DNA from: Podocnemis expansa
Lineage: Eukaryota; Chordata; Testudines; Podocnemididae
Length of the DNA stretch: 64,000 bases
Reading direction: 5' to 3'
Assembly: GCA_007922195.1 (NCBI GenBank)
Contig: ML682122.1
Location: 1,252,254-1,316,253 of the forward strand
The stretch's first letter is position 1. Each line of letters starts with the position of its first letter. The position numbers and the translations under genes were made by a program. The notes under the pieces are model-generated. The model made no database searches. It had not been told where the DNA came from and was given only the letters and a program-made list of their open reading frames with translations. Shown here piece after piece: positions 1-11,771 of this stretch.

Positions 1-280
1 GGGGGGCTGCCCTCCCTCCCAGGGTGCTTAGCACCCTGGGAGGAAGGTGACATGTTGTTTCGGAACGCTTTATTCCAAAACAACATGTCCGAACAGGGCT
101 GTTTCAAAACAACCCTGTTTCGACAGCCAACGAGGTTTAGCTTATTTCGAAAGCAGCACGGCCATTTAGAAACAAGCGGTTTGCTTCTTTCAAAATGGCC
201 GTGCGTCGTGTGGCCATGGCACTTCTTATTTCGAAACAACCTCTGTTGCTTCGAAATAAGAGTGCTGTGTGAACACAGCC
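1..280. mobile_element. TCGA-palindrome DNA transposon, right part
   Basis: This is the right part of a short inverted-repeat transposon that starts before the window. It ends in the diagnostic terminus GTGTGAACACAGCC at 267-280. Inside are repeated palindromic words of the type TTGTTTCGAAACAA, several decayed at the central CG. The first 50 bases carry an inverted 'ccagggtgc...gcaccctgg' motif that recurs in the GC-rich interiors of related elements at 16.8, 28.7 and 61.3 kb. It abuts PLE sequence at 281, so it probably inserted into that PLE. No reading frame here looks like a gene. Confidence 0.7.
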
Positions 281-1070
281 TCTCAAGCCTTGGGAGACAG
301 ACCTCTCCTTGCCAACAGACAGCCACCCAATCTTAAATAGATACTCACCAGTGACTACAGATCTAACAACAGAAACATTAAAGCAGGCACACACCCCTGC
401 AACAAATCACATTGCCAAGTCTGCCCACATATCTGCACAATAGATACCATCATAGGTCCTACTCAAGCCTGCTACTCCATGAAAGGCTCATTTCCCTTCT
501 CATCTACTAATGTGATCTTTGCCATCATGCACCAGAAATGTCCCAACACCTTATACATTGGACAAACAGGATGATCCCTGCACAAATGAATAAATGAACA
601 TAGAGCTGAGATCAGAAATCACAAAACAAAACAAACAAACAAACAAAACAGTTGCTGAGCACTTCCATCTTTCTAATCACTTGATAAATGATTTGTTAAC
701 TACCGTTGTCAGAGATGTGACTTGGACATCAGGACTTCAAAGAGAAACAGCTGAACTCAAATTAATATGCAAATTCAATTATGTGAAAGCAGGATTGAAT
801 CGAAACTATGGGTTCTTTTTCCCATTACAAAAGGTAATTTGACTTCAGGCTTCCCAGGGTTTGAACCTAACAACTGCTCTGATTTGCTGTTACTGTATGA
901 CCTGACCCTATGTTTTACATCCCCTTGCATTTATTTTCATTCCATTCTGTAAGTTCCCTCATCTTTGAAGCATCTGATGAAATGGGATTTTCCCCCACGA
1001 AAGCTGATGCGAAAAAGAAATCTGTTAATCTTTAAGTGCCCCACAACTCCTTGTTTTTTTTTTTTCTGCC
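281..1070 (+). mobile_element. Penelope-like element, 3' part with GIY-YIG region and tail
   Basis: This is the 3' part of a Penelope-like retroelement. Broken frames resemble the linker and the GIY-YIG endonuclease of PLE proteins: a Cys-rich segment, then LYIGQTG near 550-570, then a region encoding ETAELKLIC near 748. The frame is interrupted by stops, so it is dead. The 3' end (about 955-1070) carries the tail seen many times in this window: 'atctgatgaaatggga', then 'gaaagctgatg', then 'ctttaagtgcc', then a T-run. The upstream reverse transcriptase is missing because the palindrome transposon at 1-280 or the window edge cuts it off. The PLE assignment rests on the RT-containing copy at 24.9-26.5 kb, which continues into the same sequence. 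Confidence 0.75.
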
Positions 1071-1074
1071 ACCA

Positions 1075-2705
1075 CCATGGCCTGTGCAGCTAGTAAGCCG
1101 AGCTGTGGCAGCTATGGCCCCCTGCCCTTGCATCTTCAGGGGAGCCGCCACAGCCCCATCTGCCTTGCAGGACCCAGTCACAGGTGGGAAGAGGCAGGCC
1201 CAGGGCAGAGCATCGGGGCTGCAGCTGGATTCTGGCACCAGTGCGGAGAGGCTCCGTGGACCCCCTGCAACATGTCCCCAGACCCCAGGCTGAGAACCAC
1301 TCTTCTACTCTCTTCCATCATCCACAGGAGCTGGGATTTCAGTTTCCCCAGGTGGTATGTTTTGAAAGAAGCTAGCCCAAACTGGAATAGATTTTTAAAA
1401 TGTGTTTGCTAACGTCAGTCCTTAAATCTGGAACACACAAGACCATTTTGTCTGTTGCTCACTCACAAACACTCATGTTCTGTCTTGCCCATTACATCTT
1501 TGCTGGGAATAAAAGAGGCCACCTGAAACTGTGACAGCTACTTCATTTCAAATCCTAGTGAATCAGTGCAAGTTGGAGCTTTAAGATTCATTAACAGGTG
1601 TCACAGCTCAGGGCAACTGAAACACTTTTCTCTCTCAATAGTCCCTTGATGGCACTCACTCCAGGCTCCAAAGTGGTCCCTTTTCTGGCAACAGCTCCCC
1701 TCCCCCCAGTATCTTTCCTGGCTAAACATGTTTTTTCCAGGCTGCAAATTTCCTTCCTTATAGCATGATATTTCCAGCAAGCCACATCGCCACAAATGGT
1801 GAGTGTCAGTGCTTTGAAGGAGCAAATTTATTCTCAAAGAGGAAAGCATTACTGAGAAAGCATACTAAAATTTACACATGCTCTTATAGGAAACCTAAAA
1901 ACTTACTCTTATGCTACCTTTGTAAGCCAGCATCCTTTCCATCCCTTCCCAGGAAGACTGAGACAGAAGGTGCTGTCTGGGTGCTGGGTAAGAAGGAAGG
2001 TCACAAGTCAGTTTAAACTCATGCTGTTTATCCAGAAGTCTTTTCTTAGTTCATTGCTCTCTGTAGACCATATGCCTAATTACCCCTCCAACACTGTTCT
2101 TAGTGTCTCGAGGGCTCTGGTCACTCTCCCCTTGGAATTACGTACAGCCCCTGGTGCACAGCGATTCATGAACTGAAAACAGTTCCAGCATTAGTGTGAC
2201 AGTGCTGGTAATCACCACATCTGTCACAGCTGGCAACTGAAAGCCATTATGATGATGAACATCTTTTGGGCAATAAAATATTGACTGAACACATGGGACA
2301 CCCAAGTTCAAGCCTGTGTGACAACTTTTTAGTCAGTTATACATGCAACATGGAACAGTTTCTAGACTAAAGATTGAAGGTGTGTCATTCCATGTTACCT
2401 CATGGTCCAGTGGTTAATGGTATTCTAATCCAGACTAAGCATCTGCATTAGTGGCCAGATGCTATAAGGAGACCTTCCTCTCCCTCCTAATCTGCTGCAG
2501 CTGTTCTTATACAAATGGTTCAAACTTTATTTTGGATGGAGCAAAATATGTTTTATTAAACTCCCACTCTCCCCCCCCCCAATTCTCCAGTTTTCTGTTA
2601 GTGTAGTTTTTGTATTCAGTTGGAGCCCAGCTGAAATTGGGTGGGGGCAAGAAAAGGGGTGAGAATTTCAGAACTGCAGGGAAACTAAAATATCAGTCAT
2701 TCCCT
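1075..2705. other. Gene-free stretch
   Basis: No gene is supported here. A GC-richer patch at 1075-1310 ends in 'gctgagaaccactc', which looks like the right terminus of an old hAT element; its other end is not seen. A C-run lies at 2571-2580. The remainder looks like single-copy AT-rich DNA with only short chance frames. Confidence 0.5.
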
Positions 2706-2707
2706 AA

Positions 2708-3656
2708 GAGTATCTCCCCACGTACCTTTTAAATTAAAATAACATTAGTTATTTCAATTTAAAAAAGATTAGGTCCACACAACATTCTCCTGAATCAAAA
2801 TGATGAACTCCATCATTTCGATTCAAGAGAGGTTAGCTCGAAACAGCTAAAACCTAAATTAAAGCGAAATAGCTGTTGAATCAAAAGGGTTGTTTCAAAA
2901 TAAACAGCACTGTTTCGATTCCAGGTTTGAACATCCAATCAGGGTGCATGACACCTTGGAAGGAAGCCCCCACCCCAATCTCCCATCAGCATCCTGACCA
3001 GGGAGTGCACCAGCACCCTGGCCAGGGAGGGTGGGGTGCAGGGGGAGGTTGCAGGGTAGTGGGGGCAGAGCTTGCGTGGCCCCTGAAGACTCTGCTGCTG
3101 GCCACGTGGTGTGGGCAGAGCTCATGGGGCACCCCAAAATCCTTCCGCCAGGTGGGGCGTGCTGGGATCTCACCCCCTGCCACCCGCAAAGCTGCGGGGG
3201 CTTCAGGGCTCCCTGCAAGCTCTGCCCCCACTGCATGGTCAGCAGCAGGGGAAGCAGGGTGCTCTGCGATCTGTGCCCTGCCGCCCGGCCAGTGGTGGGG
3301 ATGCAGGGCACCTTGATTTATGCCCCGCCACCCAGCCAGAGGCAAGGATGCAGAGCATCCCCAATCTACCCCCACCGCCGGCCATTGATGGGGGCTTCGG
3401 GGGGCCCCAATCCTTTTCCCGCCACCAGGAAAGTGGCAGGGAAGAAAGACAGCCCTGCCAGGGTGCCATGTTGCCACACATCCCAGGGTTCCTCTCTCCT
3501 AAATTGAACTAACAAGTCCTTCCCTGGACATGGTAGTTCAATTTGTGGGGACCTGGTAAATTGATTTAATTTAAATCGATTTAATTGTTGTTATATCGAC
3601 TTAGCTTGAACCGCTTCAAGCTAAATATATTTAACACCCTGAGTGCGGACATAGCC
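2708..3656. mobile_element. TCGA-palindrome transposon with GC-rich interior
   Basis: The left terminus is a decayed GAGTATCTCCCCACG and the right terminus is GAGTGCGGACATAGCC. The AT-rich arms contain TCGA-centred palindromes, including TTAAATCGATTTAA near 3567-3580. Between them, about 2960-3490 is a GC-rich block of degenerate repeats built on 'gggcagagct' and 'cagggcacc' motifs. Frames across this block on both strands are products of its composition. The same kind of interior occurs at 28.4-28.7 and 35.7-36.1 kb. Confidence 0.65.
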
Positions 3657-4464
3657 TCAGTTCTCTATCTCTCACTCCTTTCAACATCAAAGGCTGCCCA
3701 TTGCTTCCCCATTATTAGGGAGAACTTGCAGTGATAAATGCTGAATGCATTGAACTTTGAATGCTGTTTGAATTCTGTTTGAACAACTACCTGTTCTTCA
3801 TGCATTCTGCTGAGTGCAGCACATCCTCCTTCTTCATAGACACCTGGGACCATCTGTGTGTGCACCATTCAGAGATGTTATTTTTTTTCTGCATCCTTAT
3901 GGCATTATCTTATTACTCACTGAAGGATGCATGATCCATGTGTTGTGTATCTTTGAGTAGTCTTTCCCCCTGGAGTTCCAGAAGCCTTTACAAAATAAAC
4001 ACAATTAAATGGGTTCATTCTAGCACCTGAGAATGGAAAGCAGTGGAGTATAGGGATCAGATCCTATTCTTATTTCTAGGGAGTTATTACCAAGATTTTT
4101 AAAATTAAGTTGAGGTAGTAGGGCTCTCAGGAAAATGGATCATGTTCCAGTTTCCCCTACTGTGTTTAGTTTTAGCTACAACAATAGCCCCAGGACTTAT
4201 CTGGAATGGCTTAACATTCTTCTGTCGAGGGAATTAGAAAATAGGGTTTTCCTCTGCAGTGAATGTTGATTAATCAAGGGAGGGCAAACATTTTACTGGA
4301 AATATATATAAGAAAGTGTGATATTTTATCAGAAATGATAACCCAAAAAAATTACTGAGACAAGGTGAGTTAGTTAATAACCTTTGTTAGGATAAAATCT
4401 GTTGGAGAATAAAATAAGCTTTCAAGCTTACAAAAAGCTCTCCTTCACGTCACAGAAATGTATT
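3657..4464. other. Gene-free AT-rich stretch
   Basis: I see no gene, RNA gene or clear repeat. The stretch is AT-rich with only short chance frames and separates two palindrome transposons. Confidence 0.5.
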
Positions 4465-4866
4465 GACTATGTCTACATCTGACACTTTAGTTCAGACTGG
4501 TTCGAACTGACCAGCATATTTTAGTTCAAACTAGCCACACATTCTAGTCCAAACTAACAATTTAGTTTGAACTGGAACATGTAGCCAGTTTGAAATAATG
4601 GCTTAGTTCAAATTTTTTAAGTTCAAACTAGCCATTACTCGAGTCTTGCCCATTCTTACTTAGAACTAAAGTTTGAATTAAGCATGGATGTCCAAACTAA
4701 CCATCAGGTCTTACTAGTTCGAACTAAGCTTTGCCTAGTCTGAACTAAAAAAAAAAAAAAAAAAAATTCTTAGTTTGGACTAGGCAAAGCCTAGTGTGGC
4801 CATGGGCCAAATTAGTCCAGATAAAGCTTGCTTAGTGTGGACTAATTTGTCAGTGTAGACATAACC
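4465..4866. mobile_element. TCGA-palindrome transposon, AGTTCGAACT type
   Basis: A complete element of 402 bp. It has left terminus GACTATGTCTACAT and right terminus AGTGTAGACATAACC. The interior is an array of words derived from TAGTTCGAACTA, most with the CG changed to TG or CA. An A-run at about 4748-4766 sits in the middle. The flanks are ATT and ACT, a weak 3-bp match. It has no coding capacity, so it is non-autonomous. Confidence 0.75.
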
Positions 4867-4870
4867 ACTG

Positions 4871-4922
4871 AGGCCAGGTCTAAACTACAGACTTGTATCA
4901 GTATAATTACATGGCTATGGGG
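4871..4922. mobile_element. Fragment of a second MITE type
   Basis: The sequence 'aggccaggtctaaactac' followed by 'gtatcagtataattaca' resembles the left end of another short inverted-repeat transposon common in reptile genomes. No matching right end is present. The assignment is from memory of such repeats and is weak. Confidence 0.35.
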
Positions 4923-4924
4923 TA

Positions 4925-5335
4925 ATCCACAATCCGATCTATGAGGAGAGACTGAGGGAAGTATGCTTGATTAGTTTTCAGAAGAGAAAAATGAGGAAGT
5001 ATTTGATAGGAGTCGTTAACAACCTAAAACAGAGTTTCAGGAGGGATGGAACTAGGCTGTCTTCAGTGATAGTAGATGGGAGAACTAAGAACAATGGTCT
5101 CAAGTTGAAGTGGGGAATGTCCAGGCTGGATGGTGGGGGATGCCTAGGAGTGGTGTGAAACACTGCAATCTCTACGCTTAGAGGTTTTTAAGGTGTGGCT
5201 TGACAATGATCTTTAGGCAGAAGAATAGAAAGGCATATACAAATACTGCTTGAGCATCCAGGAGTTAAATAGGGAAGGACAAAGCATCTAGGATGATTTA
5301 GTTGAGGTTAGTCCTGGTTTGAGCAGGCTGTTATT
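4925..5335 (+). mobile_element. CR1 LINE, 3' end of ORF2 and 3' UTR
   Basis: The region matches the familiar end of CR1 in reptiles. 'ctatgaggagagactgaggga' is followed by a decayed frame around 4967-5158, then 'ttagaggtttttaaggt', 'tggcttgacaatga', and finally 'gatgatttagttgaggttag' with 'cctggtttgagcagg'. The typical terminal octamer repeat is absent, so the copy is truncated at its 3' end or degraded. It is a dead 5'-truncated insertion. Confidence 0.75.
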
Positions 5336-7985
5336 CTAACTGAATGAAAGCTCAGAAGATGCCACCAGTACCTCTAGCAACACATGTTGATGGGGAAAGA
5401 TGAAAGCAAAACTTACCAATTGAGTGAGTTAAAATAAAGGACCTCTGATAAAACTCAAGTACTGTGTTAAGATCCTAACAGTTAAACAGAAAAGCATGGA
5501 AGCAGAAATCAGTGATCCAAATGCAGTATGTTTAAAAGCAGGTTGTATTTAAAAAAAAAAAAAAAAGGTTTTTTTCCCATCAACCACTCCTTTCGGAATG
5601 AACAAATTTGTTAGTGTTTAAGTGCCACAGGACCCTTGTTCGTCTTAAAGAAAGAGACTTGGAGAGAAAAACTGGATACTGGAGTGAGATTTGCTGTGAT
5701 GGCTGCCACTCACACCATCTCCTGAGACCTGAGGGTTTCATTGTACTGCTCTTGAAGTGCATCCTGACCAGACTGAAACAGAGAGAGGGACCCAACTGAC
5801 AATGTCACCTCCTCGGGCTCCAGCTGAATCCCAAAGACACCTAGCATGAAACAAGATTGAGTTATAACAGCTCCGGACCAGTAACATTTTCTCCTTTCCC
5901 CCAAAGCATAGTTATTTCCACCTTTGATGTCATCTAAGACACTGTCAGACAAAGCAGTTTTTAATTGTAAGAAGTCTGTTCAGCTCAAAGGGAAAAAAGG
6001 GATGTTGTTAAAATGAAATCCTTATTGAATACCTCCCACTGAAAATGTTTTAACTGTTTTTCCTACATTTCTTAGTCTTTAATAAAAGATTAGCAGGATT
6101 TTTAATGGTGTGTTTGCCTTGGCACTAAGCAGACTAAACTCTCTGTATACCAAAACCTAAACCTTCCATAAAACTGTTTAATGCTGGACAGTGACTGAGT
6201 TCTGTTAAGACATTTGTCCCATATATTCCAGTTAATTAACACAAGAATGACAAGCTGGATATTGCTTTTTTAGCTCCAATTGAGTAGTATTTTACTCTTT
6301 AAATAGCCCTATTGAACTCAGTGGTACTAGTTACCAAGAAAGGAGGCAGAGCATGTGAGTAAGGAAGGAAGAATTTAAATTCCCAAAGGCTCGAGTGCTT
6401 AGTAAAGGTTGGACTGTGAATCCTGCACTAATACTGGTAAATGGTTACTAGTGCTAATAGTTCCATTGCCATCAGCAACAGTATTTGCTTGTGCAACTCT
6501 TTACTAATGTAACCTAAGGGTTCATAAGCTGGCCTTCAGTTAGTACCAAGAACTGGCCTCTACTATCCTAGGTGGCAGATTTTAAATAGTGTTAATCAGT
6601 TTTTATAACACAGTCTGCATTCCTTTCCCTGAGCTGGGCAGTCCTTAACTGCTCTGATGGCTCTGCTAAGAGCACATGGACCAAATTTGCCCAGGGTGTA
6701 ATCCCAATGCTCGGAGTGGAGTTACTTCTGGAACAAATCTGCCCCCCAATATTTACACACCACTAGCTGGATTTCCCTTCTTGCTTTCTGGAGTTAATTG
6801 CTGTTTTGTCTCTATTGAAGAAGCATTGTCTTGGCCTCAAAGACTTTCCACCGCTTTCTATTTTGGGATTCAGTGGCCATGGTGTGGAGGAGTGCACTGG
6901 GGGTAGTTATCTCATGAGAATGAAGTCATGCATCAAGCCTGCTACACATCATTGAACCAGAGCCTCAGCTGGTGAAAATCAATGCAGCTCAATTGACTTG
7001 CAGGAGGCAATGCCAGTTTACACCATTTAAGGATCTGGCCCAACAACTTTTGTTTCTACTGTTTGATGACTCCCATGAGGTCTTATTTACCTGCTTTAAT
7101 TTTGCATCATTTTGATTTTAACCTTAAGCATGACTGAAACTTCTGTAAGTAACTCCTGTCTCTAGGCATTTAGTGCAATGGTACAAATTCATCCCAAATG
7201 TAAAGATGTGCACTCCAGCAGTTCTGTATAAATTGTTGAATTTTAACAATGCCTTCTGAAACCTGGATGGAGATGCCACTCTTTTCATGATCACTTCAAA
7301 GACTTTTTAATAATGCCCAGTGGGACCCATTAATTTTAATGGCCTTCCATAATTAGCTGCTCAATAGACTTAGAAGAGCTAGATAGACAGATAAAATTTT
7401 CAGATCAATAATGTTGTTTTAATAAAAGTCTGTATGAGAACTAGATCAGATACCTGTTAAATGATTAAATACCAATGCATCAGGCATTGAAGATTCATCT
7501 AAAGTTAACACATATTGATTTTTTTTCCAGTATGTTGATCAGAATTTGAACATCACTGAAAAAACTAAATTTTATGTCTTCTGCAGTTGTTTGCATTGTT
7601 GCTGTAGATGTATTTGTTCGAGGATTTTAGAGAGACAAAATGGCCTTGGTAATATTTTTTGTTGAACACACTTTTGAACTTGCATATCTCTTCCTCTGGT
7701 CTGGGAAAGATACTCACAAAGTCCAAGCTAAAAACATGGTGGAGCAGATAGTTTATCATATTAAGTTTAAATATATTTTAAGAAACCATTCAAGGTGAAT
7801 AAACCTATTAGCACCTCTGAAGTTAGAAGACAAACAGAAGAGTTTATTGGTTAAAGATTTTTGTAAAAAGCTATAAATCTGGTGTTTTTGTTAACACCAT
7901 GATTTTCAGTCTCTAGGAAAGCTATGAATTTTATCTCTGACCTGACAAGTCAGACACAGAATGATCATTTTGTTAAAGGTGACCA
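5336..7985. other. Gene-free stretch with one PLE tail scrap
   Basis: No gene is supported. An A-run lies near 5550-5566. At 5596-5645 there is a short plus-strand PLE tail scrap ('aatttgttagtgtttaagtgccacaggac'-like). The rest looks like single-copy AT-rich DNA; frames of 70-80 codons at 5710-5952 and 6676-6906 show no recognisable domain. Confidence 0.5.
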
Positions 7986-7989
7986 TGGG

Positions 7990-8725
7990 CAAAATTATGT
8001 TTTTGTCTTTAATCTTTTAATCAACTGTGAGGTGGCAAATTTTGCAGATGATACACATTAGTCAAGATAGCTGACTCCAAAGCTGACCGCAAAGAGTTGT
8101 AAAGGGATTCCACTACATTGAGTGACTAGACAGCAAAATGGTAGAGGAAATTCAGTGCTGATCAGAGCAAAGTAATGCACCTTGGAAAAATAATCCAAAC
8201 AATATATATAATATGTTAGGGTTTAAATTAGCTGTTATGACAGAAGAAAGCGATTTGACATCATTGCAGATAGTTCTCTGAAAACATCTGTATGATGTGG
8301 AGTGGCATTAAAAAGCTAAAAGAATGTTAGGAAGCATTAGGAAGGGAATACATAGTTAAGGCAGAACATATTGTATGGCATGCCTTAAATAATGTGTGCA
8401 GAACTGTTTGCCCAATTTCCAAATAGATATATTAAAATAGAAAATAAGTACAGATAAAAGCAACAAAAATTCCTGAAGGACCGATCCATCAATGGCTATT
8501 AGACAAGATGGTGTCAGAGATGCAGTCCCATGTTCTGACTGTCCCTAAACCTGTGACTGCTAGAACCTGGGAAGGTGCAATAGAGGATGGATCATCTGAT
8601 AAATTACTTGTTCTGTTCACTCCCTGTGAAAAGTCTGGCACCTAGTGTTATCAGAAAATATAATACTGGGCTAGATATTTTATTTTTCTGACCTGCTGTG
8701 GCCATTCTTATGTTCTGTGTAGTCA
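7990..8725 (+). mobile_element. Old CR1/L3-like LINE, 3' part
   Basis: A strongly decayed LINE on the plus strand. A reverse transcriptase trace FADDT is visible at about 8040-8055 ('tttgcagatgataca'). Downstream text such as 'agtaatgcaccttgg', then 'atactgggctagat' and 'ggccattcttatgttctg' at 8660-8715 matches the known 3' end of old CR1/L3 elements. No open frame survives. Confidence 0.65.
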
Positions 8726-8924
8726 CTATCTATAACAACAGAAGGCGTTCCTCCCTTGATGCATGTAATCCACCTCCAAAGAGGTGATGGCTAGGTGAAT
8801 GAAAGGATCTTCCCTCAATGGAGTGCTTCCTGTACTGTGAATTAGGTTGAGGATGTGGATTTTTCACCATCCTGAACAACAAAGCTGGGTTTGTCTAACC
8901 TTTTAATGTAGAGTAGGGCCTAAA

Positions 8925-9090
8925 TGTGTATGGTCTTAGTTCAAGTTAGCTTAATTACGCTTCAAAAGTGACTTGAACGTAACCAAAGGCCGCCTTAATT
9001 TTGACTGAAGTTGTCCAGAGCAGGGTTTAATTCAGCTTAATTAATACACTTTAAATCCATAATTTCAATTAATTTGAATTAACTTTCTTG
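8925..9090. mobile_element. Decayed palindrome-array fragment
   Basis: A short AT-rich stretch with repeated TTAATT, 'ttagttcaagtt' and 'aatttgaatt' words resembles the arms of the TCGA-palindrome transposons. Neither terminus is recognisable, so it is called only as a possible relic. Confidence 0.35.
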
Positions 9091-9261
9091 AGTATTCTCA
9101 TGTGGAAAAGCTCCTGGAGTGTGAAATCCACTATAGTGCCTTGAGTCCCTCTAATATACACCAGAGAAAGCAACAGGAAGAAAATCAGCACCATATGCTC
9201 CCAGCAGTGTTACTCCTGATTGACATTGTGGTGAAAAAAGAATATGAGCCAAGTTTGCCAC

Positions 9262-9520
9262 TCACCATGGAATACCATAGAATCATAGAAGATTAAGACT
9301 GAAAGAGACCTCAGGAGATCATCTAATCCAACCTCCTGCTGAAACAAGGGTGAGTCCCAGCCAGGGCTTTATGAAGCTGAGCCTTAAAACTCATAAAGAT
9401 GAAGATATCATCTTCTCCTAGGTAACCTATTGTCGTGCTTAAGATTTCTCTAATATCTAACCTAGCCACCCACACTGCATCTTGAGGCCACTGCTCCTCA
9501 TTCGGTCATTTCAAAGCCAT
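9262..9520 (-). mobile_element. CR1 LINE 3' end, minus strand
   Basis: 'catagaatcatagaag' at the left is the reverse complement of the CR1 terminal ATTCTATG repeat. 'agacctcaggagatcatcta' and 'cagccagggctttatgaagc' follow, which is the standard CR1 3' UTR read backwards. The similarity fades around 9520. It is non-coding and 5' truncated. Confidence 0.8.
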
Positions 9521-9804
9521 TATTGACTATGATAATATTTCAGAACCTATCAGCCTTTCCCATCATCCAGTTCAAGCAGACTTGCTTTCTTCATTCAGCC
9601 CTTTCCTACCAATATGTAAAATTTGGAACCATTCATCTTGCCTTGCACATACAGAAGATATGAAATTCCTTGATTTTCCTACCAAGAAATGATCTGAGAC
9701 CCTTGTACTGACCCACTCATTTTTCCATGACAGGAGAATTGGATTGTCTGGGGGTGGGCAAGTCTTCCGTCAGTGTGTACTATTGGTACATAGCAAGTAG
9801 TGCT

Positions 9805-9861
<57 letters not shown>

Positions 9862-10025
9862 AACAGCTGCTTGGCTTTAGTTTTCAGGCAGGTGCTCCTA
9901 TACCAGACTCATAGAAATGACAGAGAATAAATGCTGTTAAAGGAAACAGTCATGAACTGGACTGGATTAGAGGACCATTGTGGCTTCTGTGACCTTACTA
10001 CCAAATGGTTTGTGTAGGGCACCAT
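9521..10025. other. Gene-free stretch with GAAA repeat
   Basis: No gene is supported. It contains the (GAAA)n microsatellite at 9806-9863, which explains a frame rich in Glu, Arg and Lys running through it. Confidence 0.5.
9806..9863. repeat. (GAAA)n microsatellite
   Basis: About fourteen uninterrupted tetranucleotide units. The near-perfect array suggests it is young and likely length-variable. Confidence 0.95.
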
Positions 10026-10329
10026 GGGTATGTCTACACTGTGTTTAAGTTGACTTAAAGGTCCTTAAGTCGACTTAAACAAAGCCCTGTCTACAGTGCA
10101 GGGCAATATAGTTGACTTTAGCATTAGCTAAAGTCAACTTTATTACTTTCACTTATAAAGTCGACTTTACAGTTAAGTTGACTTTATTAAGTCGACTTAA
10201 GGCAATGTGGAAGGGAAGTTGCCTTAAGTCAAACTAATTGGCCCCCCAACCATAGAAAACATTGGAACGGAGGCTGGCTAGAAGGCACAACACAGCTGGG
10301 AGCATTCCCAGCTGTGTAGACCACAGCCA

Positions 10330-10790
10330 AACTCCCCATGTTCCCTGACTGATCTCCCCTGTTCTGAGCCAGACCGGGTATCACAGCCTGACCCAGCATT
10401 TCCCCCGTTCTCAGCCAGCTCTGCATGTCTCCCCCGTTTTTTGCCCGGCCCTCCTATGTCTCTCCCGTTCTTAGCCTGACCCCACATCTCTCCTCTGTTT
10501 TTTTGCCTGCTCTGCATGTCTCCCCTGTTCTTTGCCCACCCTGCATGTCTCCCCCATTCTCAGCCTGACCCTGCCTGTCTCACTCTTTCTCTGCCCAAAC
10601 CCATGTGTCTCCCCTTCTCTACCCAAACCTGTGTGTCCCCCACCTTCCCCTTCTCAGCCCAAACCTCAGTGTCTCCCCCTTCTCTGCCCAAACCCCTGCC
10701 TCCCCCTTGCCCTTTTCATCCGGACCCTGCCTGTCTCTCCCCCTCTCTGACCAAACCTGTGTGTCTTCCCTTCTCAAAGGACCCCCCTGA
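10330..10790. repeat. C/T-rich minisatellite, ~30-bp units
   Basis: Degenerate repeats of a unit like 'tctcccccgttctcagcc' plus 'tgaccctgcatg'. The plus-strand frame of 127 codons at 10516-10899 is Pro/Ser/Cys-rich low complexity from this array and is not a gene. Confidence 0.75.
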
Positions 10791-10799
10791 TATTGTTGT

Positions 10800-11022
10800 A
10801 AAACAAACAAGGAATCCAAAGGCACTATTTAAGACTGACAAATTTATTTACTGGATGAGCTTTCATGGGAGAAAAATTCCACTTCATCAGATGGTTTGAA
10901 GATGGGGGAATTTACAGAATTGTTGGAAATAAATACAGGGGAGTGTAAGACATGGGATCAGGTCACAGTCTAACAGCAAATCAAAGCAGTTATTAAGATT
11001 CAAACACTGGGAAATAGCACAT
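10800..11022 (-). mobile_element. PLE 3' tail, minus strand
   Basis: Reverse complement of the recurrent PLE tail: 'aacaaggaatcc', 'gactgacaaatttattta', 'gagctttcatgggagaaa', 'cttcatcagatggtttgaag', then 'ggggaatttacagaatt'. It extends towards the PLE body up to the GAAA array. It sits inside the transposon at 10026-11630. Confidence 0.75.
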
Positions 11023-11025
11023 GGA

Positions 11026-11081
<56 letters not shown>

Positions 11082-11082
11082 A
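11023..11082. repeat. (AAAG)n microsatellite
   Basis: Fifteen near-perfect units, located exactly at the switch between a minus-oriented and a plus-oriented PLE segment. Confidence 0.95.
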
Positions 11083-11087
11083 CTGCT

Positions 11088-11215
11088 ATTTCATTTAGAT
11101 TAGACTGTGTGAAAGCTGGATTAAATCCTGACTATGGATTTTTTCTCCCTATTATAATAGGTGATTTGACTTCACCTTCCTCTGTGTGCTGCTTCCTGGT
11201 GTTTAAGTCTTAACA
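11088..11215 (+). mobile_element. PLE body/tail piece, plus strand
   Basis: Plus-oriented PLE sequence: 'tagactgtgtgaaagctg', 'gactatggattttttctcc', 'gatttgacttcacc' and 'gtgtttaagtcttaacagc'. Together with the minus-oriented tail to its left it forms a head-to-head pair separated by the AAAG array. Confidence 0.65.
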
Positions 11216-11771
11216 GCTGCTGCACCCTTCCCCTGTGCTGGCAGTTGCCCTGCACCACCTGTTCTAGAGCCAGAGGAGTCTGGGCAACACAGGGAGGGTA
11301 TGGAGTGCTGAGCCAGCACATTGCTGGACTACATCAGGCTCCCTGGCCTCCCTGGCCTCCCTGTTGCCACACACAGTATGGAGGGTGTTTGTGGTCATTC
11401 ACTTCCTGTAGTAAAGGAGTGGCTGGAAGACAGGGGCACCTCTGCTGTGGTGTACTGTGGGACAGTAACCCACAATGCACCACTTCTAGGGCAACCTAGC
11501 AGCTGACAGAGTGGATGTGGGCAGTCTCCTGGCATTATGAGTGTGGACGTACTAAGCCATCTTAATAAAGTCTACTTTAAGCAGACTTTATTAAGGCAGC
11601 TTAACCAAGCCCTGTAGTGTAGACATAGCCAGTGAGTTCACTCTGGACCAGGAAGAGAACCTACCTTACATTTAAATATGAAAATGAAGACAGAAGAAAT
11701 GACATGTTCATTTTAATTTATTTTTATAAAAAGTATTAATTTGAAGTGAACAGCCAAAAGCTTTATGTCAT

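Larger units (their letters stand above)
10026..11630. mobile_element. Composite TCGA-palindrome transposon (AAGTCGACTT type) carrying PLE pieces
   Basis: The termini GGGTATGTCTACACT (10026) and AGTGTAGACATAGCC (ending 11630) define a 1.6-kb element. The arms hold TTAAGTCGACTTAA words, for example at 10065-10078. At about 10330-10790 lies a C/T-rich tandem array of roughly 30-bp units ('ctcagcctgaccctg', 'tgtctccccctt'). PLE tail sequence follows from 10800 in minus orientation, then a GAAA array, then plus-oriented PLE sequence to about 11200. A second element at 56.8 kb has the same arms, the same tandem array and the same PLE junction. Confidence 0.7.

Noticed and set aside
2986..3507. Cys/His-rich frames of 130-163 codons that could suggest zinc fingers.
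   Set aside because: No regular C2H2 spacing; they derive from tandem 'ccgccacccagcc'-like units in a transposon interior.
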